DNA from: Limnohabitans sp. 2KL-51
Lineage (GTDB): Bacteria > Pseudomonadota > Gammaproteobacteria > Burkholderiales > Burkholderiaceae_C
Length of the DNA stretch: 64,000 bases
Direction: 5' to 3'
Assembly: GCF_003063645.1 (NCBI RefSeq)
Contig: NZ_NESJ01000013.1
Span: forward strand, 95,289 to 159,288
Made by a program: the position numbers and the translations under genes. Under the pieces are notes generated by a model. That model was not told the DNA's origin, searched no databases, and was given only the letters and a program-made list of their open reading frames with translations. Shown in pieces: positions 51,391 through 59,436 of the stretch; position 1 is the first letter of the stretch; every line of letters starts with the position of its first letter.

Positions 51391-52568
51391 TTGGCCAGCG
51401 CACGGCGCACCAACTGCGCCAGGGTGGCCACGCCCTGCGCGATGCGCTCAGCAGGCTCCGTGACGAAGGACAGCCGGAGCGCGTGATGCATGGGGGTGGT
51501 TGCGAAGAACGCGACGCCCGGCACGAAGCTCACCCCTTGCTCAATGGCCAGCGGCAGCAGCCTGGCGGCGTCGATCTGCCGGGGCAACGTCAACCAGAAG
51601 AACATGCCGCCTTGCGGGACCTGCCAGGTGGCGAGATCGCGCATGTGCGTGTGCAATGCCTGTGCCATGGCATCGCGGCCGAGGCGATAGCGCGCGCGCA
51701 CGTCGTCCAGGTGGGTATCGAGCATGCCGGTGTGCAGCAGGTCAACCACCAGGTGCTGCGCAAACATCCCGCTGTGCAGATCAGCCGCCTGCTTGGCCTG
51801 CACGAGTAGGTCGTACACAGGCGCTGGCGCCACTGCATACCCGAGGCGCAAACCCGGCGCCAGAATCTTGGAGAACGAGCCTAGGTAGACCGTGCCCTGC
51901 GGCCAATGTGCAGCCACCGGTGCAGGCGGTGCCCGGTCGAACCACAGATCGCCGTAAGGGTCGTCCTCGATCAGCGGCAGCCCCAGTGCTTGAGCCTGAG
52001 CGGCAATCTGCACGCGCCGCGCCTGCGGAATGCAACGCCCTGTGGGGTTCTGGAAGTTGGGCAACAGGTACAGCGCCCTGGCGTCGGCCACTTCATGCAG
52101 GCGTTCGGGCAGTGGCCCGGCTTCGTCGCAGGCGACCTCCACGGCGTCCGCCTCATACGGTGCAAAGGCCTGCAGCGCACCCAGGTAGGTGGGTGACTCG
52201 ACCGCAACTTGGGTGCCTCCTTCGAGCAACAGCTTGGCAACCAGGTCCAGCCCCTGCTGGGATCCGCTGGTGATCAGCACTTGTGCGGCATGGATGGCCA
52301 GGCCACGCTGGAGCAAGCGCTGCGCTACCCATTCGCGCAGCGCGGGTAACCCTTCCGTGGTGCCGTACTGCAGTGCTTCGCGAGGTGTCTGGGCCAGGAC
52401 GCGCTGCGACGCTTCGCGCAGGGGCTCGGCCGGAAAGCCGTCGGCCGATGGCAAGCCGCCGCCGAGTGACACCAGGCCCGGGCGACCCATGAGCTTCATC
52501 AGCTCGCGAATCATCGAGGGCGTCAATCGACTCGTGCGCTGGGCCAACCTGAAGGCTGTCGGGTTCAT
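51369..52568 (-). CDS. PLP-dependent aminotransferase, 2-aminoadipate/MocR-domain type
   Basis: The 399-residue protein starts at ATG 52568 (MNPTAFRLAQRTSRLTPSMI). It has SLGGGLPSADGFPAEPLREA, the substrate loop NFQNPTGRCIPQARR and the cofactor lysine in VYLGSFSKILAPGLRLGYA. It is class I, subgroup of LysN and MocR C-terminal domains, with no DNA-binding part. Members transfer amino groups of aromatic, branched or D-amino acids. Its upstream region shares the operator-like palindrome with the divergent TonB receptor gene. Confidence 0.92.
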   Translation of the reverse strand: MNPTAFRLAQRTSRLTPSMIRELMKLMGRPGLVSLGGGLPSADGFPAEPLREASQRVLAQTPREALQYGTTEGLPALREWVAQRLLQRGLAIHAAQVLITSGSQQGLDLVAKLLLEGGTQVAVESPTYLGALQAFAPYEADAVEVACDEAGPLPERLHEVADARALYLLPNFQNPTGRCIPQARRVQIAAQAQALGLPLIEDDPYGDLWFDRAPPAPVAAHWPQGTVYLGSFSKILAPGLRLGYAVAPAPVYDLLVQAKQAADLHSGMFAQHLVVDLLHTGMLDTHLDDVRARYRLGRDAMAQALHTHMRDLATWQVPQGGMFFWLTLPRQIDAARLLPLAIEQGVSFVPGVAFFATTPMHHALRLSFVTEPAERIAQGVATLAQLVRRALANQSGQAQ

Positions 52569-52675
52569 GTCTGAAGCTTCTTGTTGTCTATTAAATACAC
52601 CATCAATGCACCAGAAGAGCGAAGCGACAGCTCTTTTTTCAGAAGGATGACGCAACCAGATCCGTATTTTATCGG

Positions 52676-52704
52676 TTGACGGATATTATATTATCCAATA
52701 GCAT
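52676..52704 (+). promoter_or_regulatory. operator-like palindrome between aminotransferase and TonB receptor
   Basis: ACGGATATTATATTATCCAA (52679-52698) is an imperfect palindrome related to the dgcN operator. For the plus strand TTGACG (52676-52681) and TAGCAT (52699-52704) are 17 nt apart with the palindrome in the spacer. On the minus strand it contains TATAAT. It is placed to control both divergent genes. Confidence 0.6.
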
Positions 52705-52740
52705 GACGCCTATCAACCAACCAACCAAGGACTGGATCAC

Positions 52741-54873
52741 ATGAACACAAGAACGATGAAATACCAGCTGACGCCGATTGCCGCCCTGTTGGCCGCATTG
52801 CCGTTGATGGCGCAACCCACCACCGACGACGCAACGCGATTGCAGACGGTGGAGGTCACTGCGTCCAAACGAAGTCAAATGCTGATAGATGTGCCCTACT
52901 CGATCACCGCCATCGGCGCCAGCGAGATCACCGACCGCGGCGTCACCGATATCCAGCAAATGCAGTCGGTGGTGCCGTCGCTGTTCATCAACCAGAACGC
53001 GCCGGGCGCCAGCCGCATCCAGTTGCGCGGGCTGTCACAAGGCGTGGGCTACGGTGCTGCGCTGGTGGGCACCTACCTCGACGAGATTTCATTGAACATG
53101 CCGGACGCCCAGCGCTCGCTCGATGTGCCCTTGGTGGACATGGCGCGCATCGAGGTGCTGCGTGGCCCGCAGGGCACGCTTTATGGCGATGGCTCGATGG
53201 GCGGCACCATCCGCTTCATCACGCGCTCACCGCGCCTGGACAAGTTCGAGGGAAGCGTCGAAACTGGCTTCAGCCAACTGAGCGGCGGCCAGACCGGTTG
53301 GCGGACCAATGGCGTGTTGAACGTGCCGCTGTCGACGGGTGTCGCCGGCATTCGACTGGTGGCCGGGCATGAGGATCTGCCGGGCTGGGTGGACAACAGC
53401 GTGACTGGTGCCAAGGACATCAACAGCGCCAAGCGCGACTTCCTGCGCGGCAAGCTTCTGCTCAGGCCGGCTTCGAATGTCGACGTGAGCGCGATGTTCT
53501 TCCATACGCAAACCGACACCAAAAACAGTTCAGGCTCGAACGCCGAGCGCACCATCGCTTCGTTCATCCCGTCTCCGACCAAGGACAAGACCGACCTGTT
53601 CAACCTGGTGGTGAACGCCGACCTGGGCAGCGTGCGGCTGGTCAGCTCCACCGGCTACCTGGACCGCAAGATCGACACCACGGCAGAATTTACGGCCGTT
53701 TACGCCGGCGCGCCCTTCAGGGCGCTGGTCATGCCCAAGCCCACCTCCGGGGCTGCCTATCGGCAAGATATGTCGCAAAAAATCACGACACAGGAGCTGC
53801 GCCTGGAGTCGGACGACAAGGGGCCGTTGAGCTGGACCGCCGGTGTCTACTACCGCAAGACCGACACGCACGCCGTCACCTCGGACGTGTGGACTGATTC
53901 CACGTTACGTCTGCAGGGTGGCTTCGATGGCACCGGCCCCACCAACGTCACCCAGACGGCCCTGTTCGGCGAGCTGACCTATGCCTTGTCGCCTCAGTTG
54001 TCACTGACCGGCGGCCTGCGCTCGTTCAAGGAGAAGGCAGAGAACGTCGGCTCCAAGCTGCCGTCTGGCTTTGCGCCCCCAGGCACACCTTCGACACTCT
54101 ACAACGATCAAGCGGAGTTCAGCGCCACGACGCCCCGACTGAACATGCTGTGGCGCTATTCGCCCAAGAACGCGCTCTATGCAACCGCCTCCAAGGGCTT
54201 TCGCAGCGGCGGCTTCAATTCGACGGCAACGCCGCGCAACTACGGCCCCGAGGACATCGTCAACTTCGAGATCGGCAACCGCGGGTCTTTGTTCGGCGAC
54301 ATGCTGCAGTACGAGGTGGCCGCGTATCAGAGCAAGTACAACAACGTGCAGGCACAGGACCTGGCTCCCGGTTGCACGCCCGCAACATGTCGGGCACTCA
54401 CGGTCAACACCGGCAAGGCCTCCGGCCCCGGCCTGGACATCACGCTGTCGGCCGCACTGACCAAGTCCTTGACGCTCGACGTGGCGCTGGGGTACTCGAA
54501 CCTCACCTACGACGTGAAGACCTCTGAACGCAACCAGGGCGATCCGTTGAACTTTGTTCCCGAGAAGACGGCCTCAGTCTCGCTGCACCAGCGCTTCAGC
54601 TGGGCCAAGGGCATGCCCGGCATGTTCCGCCTCGACTACCAGCACTCGGATCCCGTGAAGTTCATCGTTCGCAATCAAGGCGTCAACGTCAGCAGCAACA
54701 GCATCGACACGGTGAACGCACGCATAGGGTTGGAGATGCCCACCTGGCAGGTCTACCTGGAAGGAAAGAACCTCACCGACTCGAACGGCGTGACGTTCCC
54801 GGGCATCTTCGGGCTGCCGGACTCCCGGATCGCACCGCGTTCGATCGGCGTGGTTGCAAAATTGCAGTTCTAA
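52741..54873 (+). CDS. TonB-dependent outer-membrane receptor
   Basis: This 710-residue receptor has a signal peptide ending near ALPLMA, a plug domain (LQTVEVTASKRSQMLIDVPY, VEVLRGPQGTLYGDGSMGGT-like text in RIEVLRGPQGTLYGDGSMGG) and a barrel ending in PRSIGVVAKLQF with a terminal Phe. The first residues of the mature part (VEVTASK) resemble a TonB box. Its class (IroN/FecA-like, TIGR01782-type) is often used for carbohydrates or small organic ligands besides iron. Control by the shared palindrome suggests uptake of the substrate of this island, perhaps a peptide fragment. Confidence 0.93.
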   Translation: MNTRTMKYQLTPIAALLAALPLMAQPTTDDATRLQTVEVTASKRSQMLIDVPYSITAIGASEITDRGVTDIQQMQSVVPSLFINQNAPGASRIQLRGLSQGVGYGAALVGTYLDEISLNMPDAQRSLDVPLVDMARIEVLRGPQGTLYGDGSMGGTIRFITRSPRLDKFEGSVETGFSQLSGGQTGWRTNGVLNVPLSTGVAGIRLVAGHEDLPGWVDNSVTGAKDINSAKRDFLRGKLLLRPASNVDVSAMFFHTQTDTKNSSGSNAERTIASFIPSPTKDKTDLFNLVVNADLGSVRLVSSTGYLDRKIDTTAEFTAVYAGAPFRALVMPKPTSGAAYRQDMSQKITTQELRLESDDKGPLSWTAGVYYRKTDTHAVTSDVWTDSTLRLQGGFDGTGPTNVTQTALFGELTYALSPQLSLTGGLRSFKEKAENVGSKLPSGFAPPGTPSTLYNDQAEFSATTPRLNMLWRYSPKNALYATASKGFRSGGFNSTATPRNYGPEDIVNFEIGNRGSLFGDMLQYEVAAYQSKYNNVQAQDLAPGCTPATCRALTVNTGKASGPGLDITLSAALTKSLTLDVALGYSNLTYDVKTSERNQGDPLNFVPEKTASVSLHQRFSWAKGMPGMFRLDYQHSDPVKFIVRNQGVNVSSNSIDTVNARIGLEMPTWQVYLEGKNLTDSNGVTFPGIFGLPDSRIAPRSIGVVAKLQF

Positions 54874-54890
54874 GACCAAGTGGACACGCA

Positions 54891-55347
54891 ATGGGTCGCG
54901 TCATCACGATTGCGCCCGTGCAACTCGGACCGGTCCGGTTCCGCGCCGCGCGCAGCTCGGCGCGGTGGTCGAACTCATGCTTGCCCCCATGGAGCAGGCG
55001 TCGCGGTTCGGGCGGCCCTGGTCGTGTTTTCGGAATTGGCGTTGACCTCGTTCCTCCCACGCTGGGCCATCGACGACGATGCGCTGCTCGAGGTCTTCTT
55101 CGAGACCTCGATGCCCAGTCAGGAAACCCAGCCACTGTTCGATGTGGCACGTCGGCTTCGGATGGGGTTGTGCCTGGGCTACGGCGAACTCGCCCACGAG
55201 GGCGGCCAACGCCGGCGCTTTAACAGTTCGGCCCTGATCGGACCCGATGGCGGCTCGATCGACGGCTACCGCAAGTTGCAACTGCCAGGCGACCGCGAGC
55301 CCTAGCCGGGCTTCGAGCACCAACACCTCGAGAAGCGCTACCCTTAA
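54891..55347 (+). pseudogene. N-carbamoyl-D-amino-acid hydrolase, frameshifted and truncated
   Basis: Three reading frames together follow the family. Frame 54891 gives MGRVITIAPVQLGPV; a second frame gives RRAQLGAVVELMLAPMEQAS; a third gives ALVVFSELALTSFLPRWAID and onward to GGQRRRFNSSALIGPDGGSI and DGYRKLQLPGDREP. A TAG at 55303 interrupts it, text resumes as PGFEHQHLEKRYP, and TAA follows. This matches Agrobacterium-type N-carbamoyl-D-amino-acid hydrolase: Glu of SELAL and Lys of YRKLQLPG are kept, but the catalytic cysteine region is lost. At least two frameshifts and two stops mean no function remains. A short trace (DVPVDRRAARA) may continue to about 55405. Confidence 0.85.
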
Positions 55348-55411
55348 GCGGCAATGGCTAGCGAGCCGCGGTTGCGATGTGCCTGTGGATCGAAGGGCGG
55401 CCCGGGCACGC

Positions 55412-56572
55412 CTAACGCAGTGTCTCCATCAACCGCATCAACAACTGGGTGCGAGGGACGATGCTGCTGATGTAGAGTCGCTCTTCCAGCGTGTGTCCCC
55501 CATCGCCGTCAACGCCCAGGCCATCGAGCGTGGGGGCGATGGCGGCGGTGTAGTTGCCGTCGCTGCCGCCACCGGTCTTCAGGTCGATCAGATCGAATCC
55601 GATCTCGGCCGCCAGCGCCTTGGCGTGTTCGTACAGTGCCGCGATCTCAGGTGTCTTCTCGTAACCGGGCCGGTTGATGCCGCCCTCGATGGTCAGCGTG
55701 ACACCTTGCAAGTGGGGCCTGAGGCCTCGAATGCGACGCACGATTTCCTCCCCGATCTCGGGATTTGGCATGCGTACGTCCACTTCCACCGTTGCCGTGT
55801 CGGGCACCACGTTGGACCGTGTGCCGCCCTTGATCAGACCCACGCTGACAGTGAGTTCACGAGCGTAGTCGGTCATCTTCTCCAAGGCCAGCACCTGATG
55901 GGCAATCTCGTGGATGGCATTGCGACCGAGGTGATGTTCGACGCCGGCGTGCGCTGCCACACCATGGGCCGTTACCGTGAAGCCGGCGATGCCCTTGCGG
56001 GCGGTCACGATCTTGCCGCCCGAGCGCGCTGGCTCGGTGACCAGTACAAACTTCGCGCGCCGCGCTTCGCGCACGATGTGTTCGCGCGAAGTGTCGCTGC
56101 CCATCTCCTCGTCGCTGACCATCAGATGCCGCACCGGCAGGTGCGTCTTCAGGCCTTCGCGCGCAATCTGTCGCAAGGCGGCCAACGCCAGATAGGTGCC
56201 GCCCTTCATGTCCTCGGCGCCCGGCCCGTAGGCGCGGTCGCCCTCGATGCGGAACGGCAAAGGGCCGGCCAAGGTACCGATTGGATGCACGGTATCAATG
56301 TGGCTCAGAATCAGCACCCCTTTGCCCTCGGCGGCCTGCGCAGGGCAGTGGCGGTCATCTATGGCCAGCAGGTGGTCGCCGAACCCGTCGCGACCGGCAA
56401 TGCGCTCCACCCGCACGCCAATGGCTTCGTAGTCGGCCTGCACACGCGCCGCCATGCGGGCCATGCCCGTAGGGTCATCGGTCGGGCTCTCGATTTCGAT
56501 CCAAGCCCGAATTCCGGCCAATATTTCGTCCACATTAAGTTGTTGAGTAGCAGGCATTTGAAGTTTATCCAT
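55412..56572 (-). CDS. M20 family peptidase, glutamate carboxypeptidase type
   Basis: This 386-residue zinc hydrolase has metal and catalytic motifs VLILSHIDTVHPIGTLAG, GPGAEDMKGGTYLALAAL and HLMVSDEEMGSDTSREHIV, then the dimerisation domain and GGGSDGNYTAAIAPTLDGLG. It resembles carboxypeptidase G2 and ArgE/DapE relatives. There is no signal peptide, so a cytoplasmic role such as hydrolysis of N-acyl-glutamate or a dipeptide is likely. It could deacetylate the N-acetyl-L-glutamate made by DgcA, which is inference. It is convergent with the pseudogene and divergent from the M19 dipeptidase. Confidence 0.92.
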   Translation of the reverse strand: MDKLQMPATQQLNVDEILAGIRAWIEIESPTDDPTGMARMAARVQADYEAIGVRVERIAGRDGFGDHLLAIDDRHCPAQAAEGKGVLILSHIDTVHPIGTLAGPLPFRIEGDRAYGPGAEDMKGGTYLALAALRQIAREGLKTHLPVRHLMVSDEEMGSDTSREHIVREARRAKFVLVTEPARSGGKIVTARKGIAGFTVTAHGVAAHAGVEHHLGRNAIHEIAHQVLALEKMTDYARELTVSVGLIKGGTRSNVVPDTATVEVDVRMPNPEIGEEIVRRIRGLRPHLQGVTLTIEGGINRPGYEKTPEIAALYEHAKALAAEIGFDLIDLKTGGGSDGNYTAAIAPTLDGLGVDGDGGHTLEERLYISSIVPRTQLLMRLMETLR

Positions 56573-56600
56573 TTGTAAAAAAGGTAGGCGATCGCATCAT

Positions 56601-56620
56601 GTGGATAGTATAATAACCAT
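56601..56620. promoter_or_regulatory. operator-like palindrome between M20 and M19 genes
   Basis: GTGGATAGTATAATAACCAT is a weaker relative of the palindromes at 49221 and 52679. It contains a perfect TATAAT (56609-56614). It lies 28 nt upstream of the M20 start and 137 nt upstream of the M19 start. Confidence 0.5.
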
Positions 56621-56757
56621 ATGTTCAATTTGCTGCCCTCATTCGACCATTGCGGCCCGGGATTCGAGGACGATGGACCCAACCCCACATACGCAACTGA
56701 CCTGCCTGGCGAAGGCAGCTTGCCTGCGGCCGCGTTGCAACCCGTACCCACCATGCC

Positions 56758-57750
56758 ATGAGGTCCGCACGCGAGATTATTGACGGCTGCCTGGTCTGGG
56801 ACAACCACGGGTGCATGCCGCTACGGCCGATTGACACCAGTTTCTTGCCGCAGCTTGCCCGCTACCGTGCAGCAGGGTTTGACCATGTCTCACTGAACAT
56901 CGGCTTCGGCGACGACGGTATCGAACAGCACGTGCGAATGATTGCCAGCTTGCGCGAATGGCTGGCACAGCGTGCTGAGGAGTTCGTTCTGGTGCGAACG
57001 GTGGGTGACATCGAGCTGGCAAGGGCGAGCGGTCGGCTGGCCGTGAGCTTTGACATCGAAGGCGCCAATGCCGTCGCCGATCAGATCAGCCTGGTTCAGC
57101 TCTATTTCGACCTGGGTGTGCGCTGGATGCTGCTGGCCTACAACCGCAACAACGCTGCGGCCGGGGGCTGCCAGGACGACGACTGCGGCCTCACTGACTT
57201 TGGCCGTAGCCTGATCGACGAGATGACGCGCGTGGGCATGGTGGTGTGCTGCAGTCACCTGGGCGAGCGCAGCGCGCGCGAGGTGCTGGCCTATGCGCCC
57301 GGGCCCGTCATCTTCTCGCACTCCAACCCGAGTGCCGTTCGGCCGCATCCGCGCAACATTTCAGACGCCCTGATGCGGACTTGCGCGGCCAAAGGCGGTG
57401 TGGTCGGCATCAATGGCGTGGGGCCATTCCTGGGAGAAAACGACATCCGCAGCGAGACGTTCGTGCGCCACCTTGACCATGCCGTGCAACTGATTGGTCC
57501 CCAGCATGTGGCGCTGGGTCTGGACTATGTGTTCGACCAGGCTGAAGTTGACGCAGGCATGGCCGCCATGAAGGATACGTTCCCCCCCGAACTGGGTTAC
57601 GGCAACGGCATGAGTTTCGTTCGCCCGGAACAGCTGGAGGAGATCGTCACGGGGCTGTTGCACCTAGGTTATGCCGTGGACGATCTGCGCGCCATCCTGG
57701 GTGGCAACCTGATGCGCGTCGCCCAGCAGGTCTGGAAGGTACCCGCATGA
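56758..57750 (+). CDS. membrane dipeptidase (M19) family protein
   Basis: This 330-residue enzyme shows LGVRWMLLAYNRNNAAAGGC, the metal region MVVCCSHLGERSAREV, PVIFSHSNPSAVRPHPRNIS, VALGLDYVF and LGGNLMRV at the end. Renal dipeptidase relatives cleave dipeptides including those with a C-terminal D-residue. No signal peptide is visible despite the family name. Members of this branch often sit beside dimethylglycine or sarcosine oxidase genes. It is followed by soxBDAG on the same strand, 126 nt away. Confidence 0.9.
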   Translation: MRSAREIIDGCLVWDNHGCMPLRPIDTSFLPQLARYRAAGFDHVSLNIGFGDDGIEQHVRMIASLREWLAQRAEEFVLVRTVGDIELARASGRLAVSFDIEGANAVADQISLVQLYFDLGVRWMLLAYNRNNAAAGGCQDDDCGLTDFGRSLIDEMTRVGMVVCCSHLGERSAREVLAYAPGPVIFSHSNPSAVRPHPRNISDALMRTCAAKGGVVGINGVGPFLGENDIRSETFVRHLDHAVQLIGPQHVALGLDYVFDQAEVDAGMAAMKDTFPPELGYGNGMSFVRPEQLEEIVTGLLHLGYAVDDLRAILGGNLMRVAQQVWKVPA

Positions 57751-57876
57751 CATGCAGCTGGTTCGTCATCGTTTGCCATCCACACCGGCGGTTTGCCGGA
57801 AACTGTGTGCGCAAAGCTATTCGTGCGGCAGGCCTAAGTCCTACCGGGCCCATCGCAATTTGCTCGGCTCACTTTG

Positions 57877-59148
57877 ATGTCTGAACAAATACCACAGCGC
57901 AAGCACTACTCTGCCTGGAACCTCTTGGCGGCCGCCAGGCATGGCCATGCCGACTGGGCCCCTGCTTGGCGCGATGCCGAGCCCAAACCGAGCTACGACG
58001 TCATCGTCGTCGGCGGCGGCGGCCACGGCCTGGCCACGGCCTACTACCTAGCGAAGAACCATGGCATCACGAATGTGGCCGTGCTCGAAGCGGGCTGGAT
58101 CGGCGGTGGCAATACCGGGCGCAACACCACCATCGTGCGGTCGAACTACCTCTACCCCGAGAGTGCGCGGCTGTACGACTTCTCGGTGCGGCAGTATGAG
58201 CAGCTGGCGCAGGAGCTTAACTTCAACATCATGTTCAGCCAGCGTGGGGTGCTGACGCTCGCGCATTCGCGCCACGACATGGATTCGCAGGCGCGCTGGG
58301 CCAATGCGATGCTGTGCAATGGCGTGGATGCCGAGTTGCTCGATGCCGCGCAGGTGCGCACGCTCGAGCCCCGCCTGAACTTCGGTTCCGAAGCGCGCTA
58401 TCCCATCCTGGGCGGATTCATACAGCGGCGTGGCGGCGCGGTAAGGCACGACGCGGTGGCCTGGGGTTACGCCCGCGGCGCCTCGGCCCTCGGCGTGGAC
58501 ATCGTGCAGAACTGTGCTGTCACCGGTTTCCTCAAGCAGGGCGACAGCGTGGTCGGAGTGACGACAAACCGTGGCGACATCCGTGCCGAGAAGGTGGCAC
58601 TGGCGGTGGCTGGACACTCATCGGTGCTGGCCGGCATGGCTGGTTTCCAGCTGCCCGTTACCAGCTACGCGCTTCAGGCCATGGTGAGTGAGCCGGTCAA
58701 ACCGGTGCTCAACACCGTCACCATGTCACCGGCGCTGGGTGCCTACTGGAGCCAGAGCGACAAGGGCGAAGTCGTTATCGGCGGAGCGCTCGACCATTTC
58801 CCCTCGTATGCGCAGCGCGGCAGCTTTGCCATCCTGCAGCAGGTGATTGCGGCGACGGTAGAGATGTTCCCCACGCTGGAGCGCCTGCGCCTGTTGCGCC
58901 AATGGGCCGGCATCGTGGACGTGGTGCAGGACAGCAGCCCGATCATCGGCGCCACGCCGGTGTCCGGTCTGTACATCAATTGCGGATGGGGCACCGGCGG
59001 CTTCAAAGCCATCCCGGTGGGCGGCTGGACTCTGGCCCATGTGCTGGCCACCGGGCGCAACCACGAATTGGCCGAACCCTTCCAATTGAACCGTTTTCAC
59101 ACCGGCCGGCTCATAGATGAAGCCGCTGCTTCTGGTATCGCACACTAA
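57877..59148 (+). CDS. soxB: sarcosine oxidase beta subunit
   Basis: This 423-residue FAD subunit starts at ATG 57877; the track adds a TTG. The FAD-binding region is VIVVGGGGHGLATAYYLAKN, then VAVLEAGWIGGGNTGRNTTI. The C-terminal part has YINCGWGTGGFKAIPVGG. In the heterotetramer it is the site of oxidation of sarcosine or a related N-methyl or secondary amino acid. It is the first gene of soxBDAG, with soxD 12 nt downstream. It is not the sulfur-oxidation SoxB. Confidence 0.93.
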   Translation: MSEQIPQRKHYSAWNLLAAARHGHADWAPAWRDAEPKPSYDVIVVGGGGHGLATAYYLAKNHGITNVAVLEAGWIGGGNTGRNTTIVRSNYLYPESARLYDFSVRQYEQLAQELNFNIMFSQRGVLTLAHSRHDMDSQARWANAMLCNGVDAELLDAAQVRTLEPRLNFGSEARYPILGGFIQRRGGAVRHDAVAWGYARGASALGVDIVQNCAVTGFLKQGDSVVGVTTNRGDIRAEKVALAVAGHSSVLAGMAGFQLPVTSYALQAMVSEPVKPVLNTVTMSPALGAYWSQSDKGEVVIGGALDHFPSYAQRGSFAILQQVIAATVEMFPTLERLRLLRQWAGIVDVVQDSSPIIGATPVSGLYINCGWGTGGFKAIPVGGWTLAHVLATGRNHELAEPFQLNRFHTGRLIDEAAASGIAH

Positions 59149-59160
59149 GTTGACAAGATC

Positions 59161-59436
59161 ATGATGCAACTGAACTGTCCCTTCTGCGGGCCGCGCCCGG
59201 AGAACGAATTTCACTGTGGTGGCACGACTGGTATCGTGCGGCCCTCGCTGGAGTGTGATGACGAAACTTGGGGTGCCTATTTGTACTTTCGCGCCAACCC
59301 CAAGGGGGCCCACGCAGAGCGCTGGCGCCATACCTACGGCTGCCGCCAATGGTTCAATATTTTGCGAGACACCGTCACCCACGAGATAACGGCTGTTTAC
59401 GGGATCACAGAAGTGTGTCCATCAAGGTCATCATGA
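59161..59436 (+). CDS. soxD: sarcosine oxidase delta subunit
   Basis: This 91-residue zinc-binding subunit begins MMQLNCPFCGPRPENEFHCG. The conserved part RWRHTYGCRQWFNILRDTVT holds the third ligand region. It stabilises the complex. Its stop overlaps the soxA start (ATGA, 59433-59436). Confidence 0.93.
   Translation: MMQLNCPFCGPRPENEFHCGGTTGIVRPSLECDDETWGAYLYFRANPKGAHAERWRHTYGCRQWFNILRDTVTHEITAVYGITEVCPSRSS

Noticed and set aside
55247-56578. 443-aa plus-strand ORF
   Set aside because: It is antisense to the M20 peptidase, whose zinc motifs are clear on the minus strand. Only a few codons near its start touch the pseudogene.
59268-59432. Upstream extension of the sarcosine oxidase alpha ORF
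   Set aside because: These codons overlap soxD in another frame; the family start is ATG 59433 with an ATGA junction.
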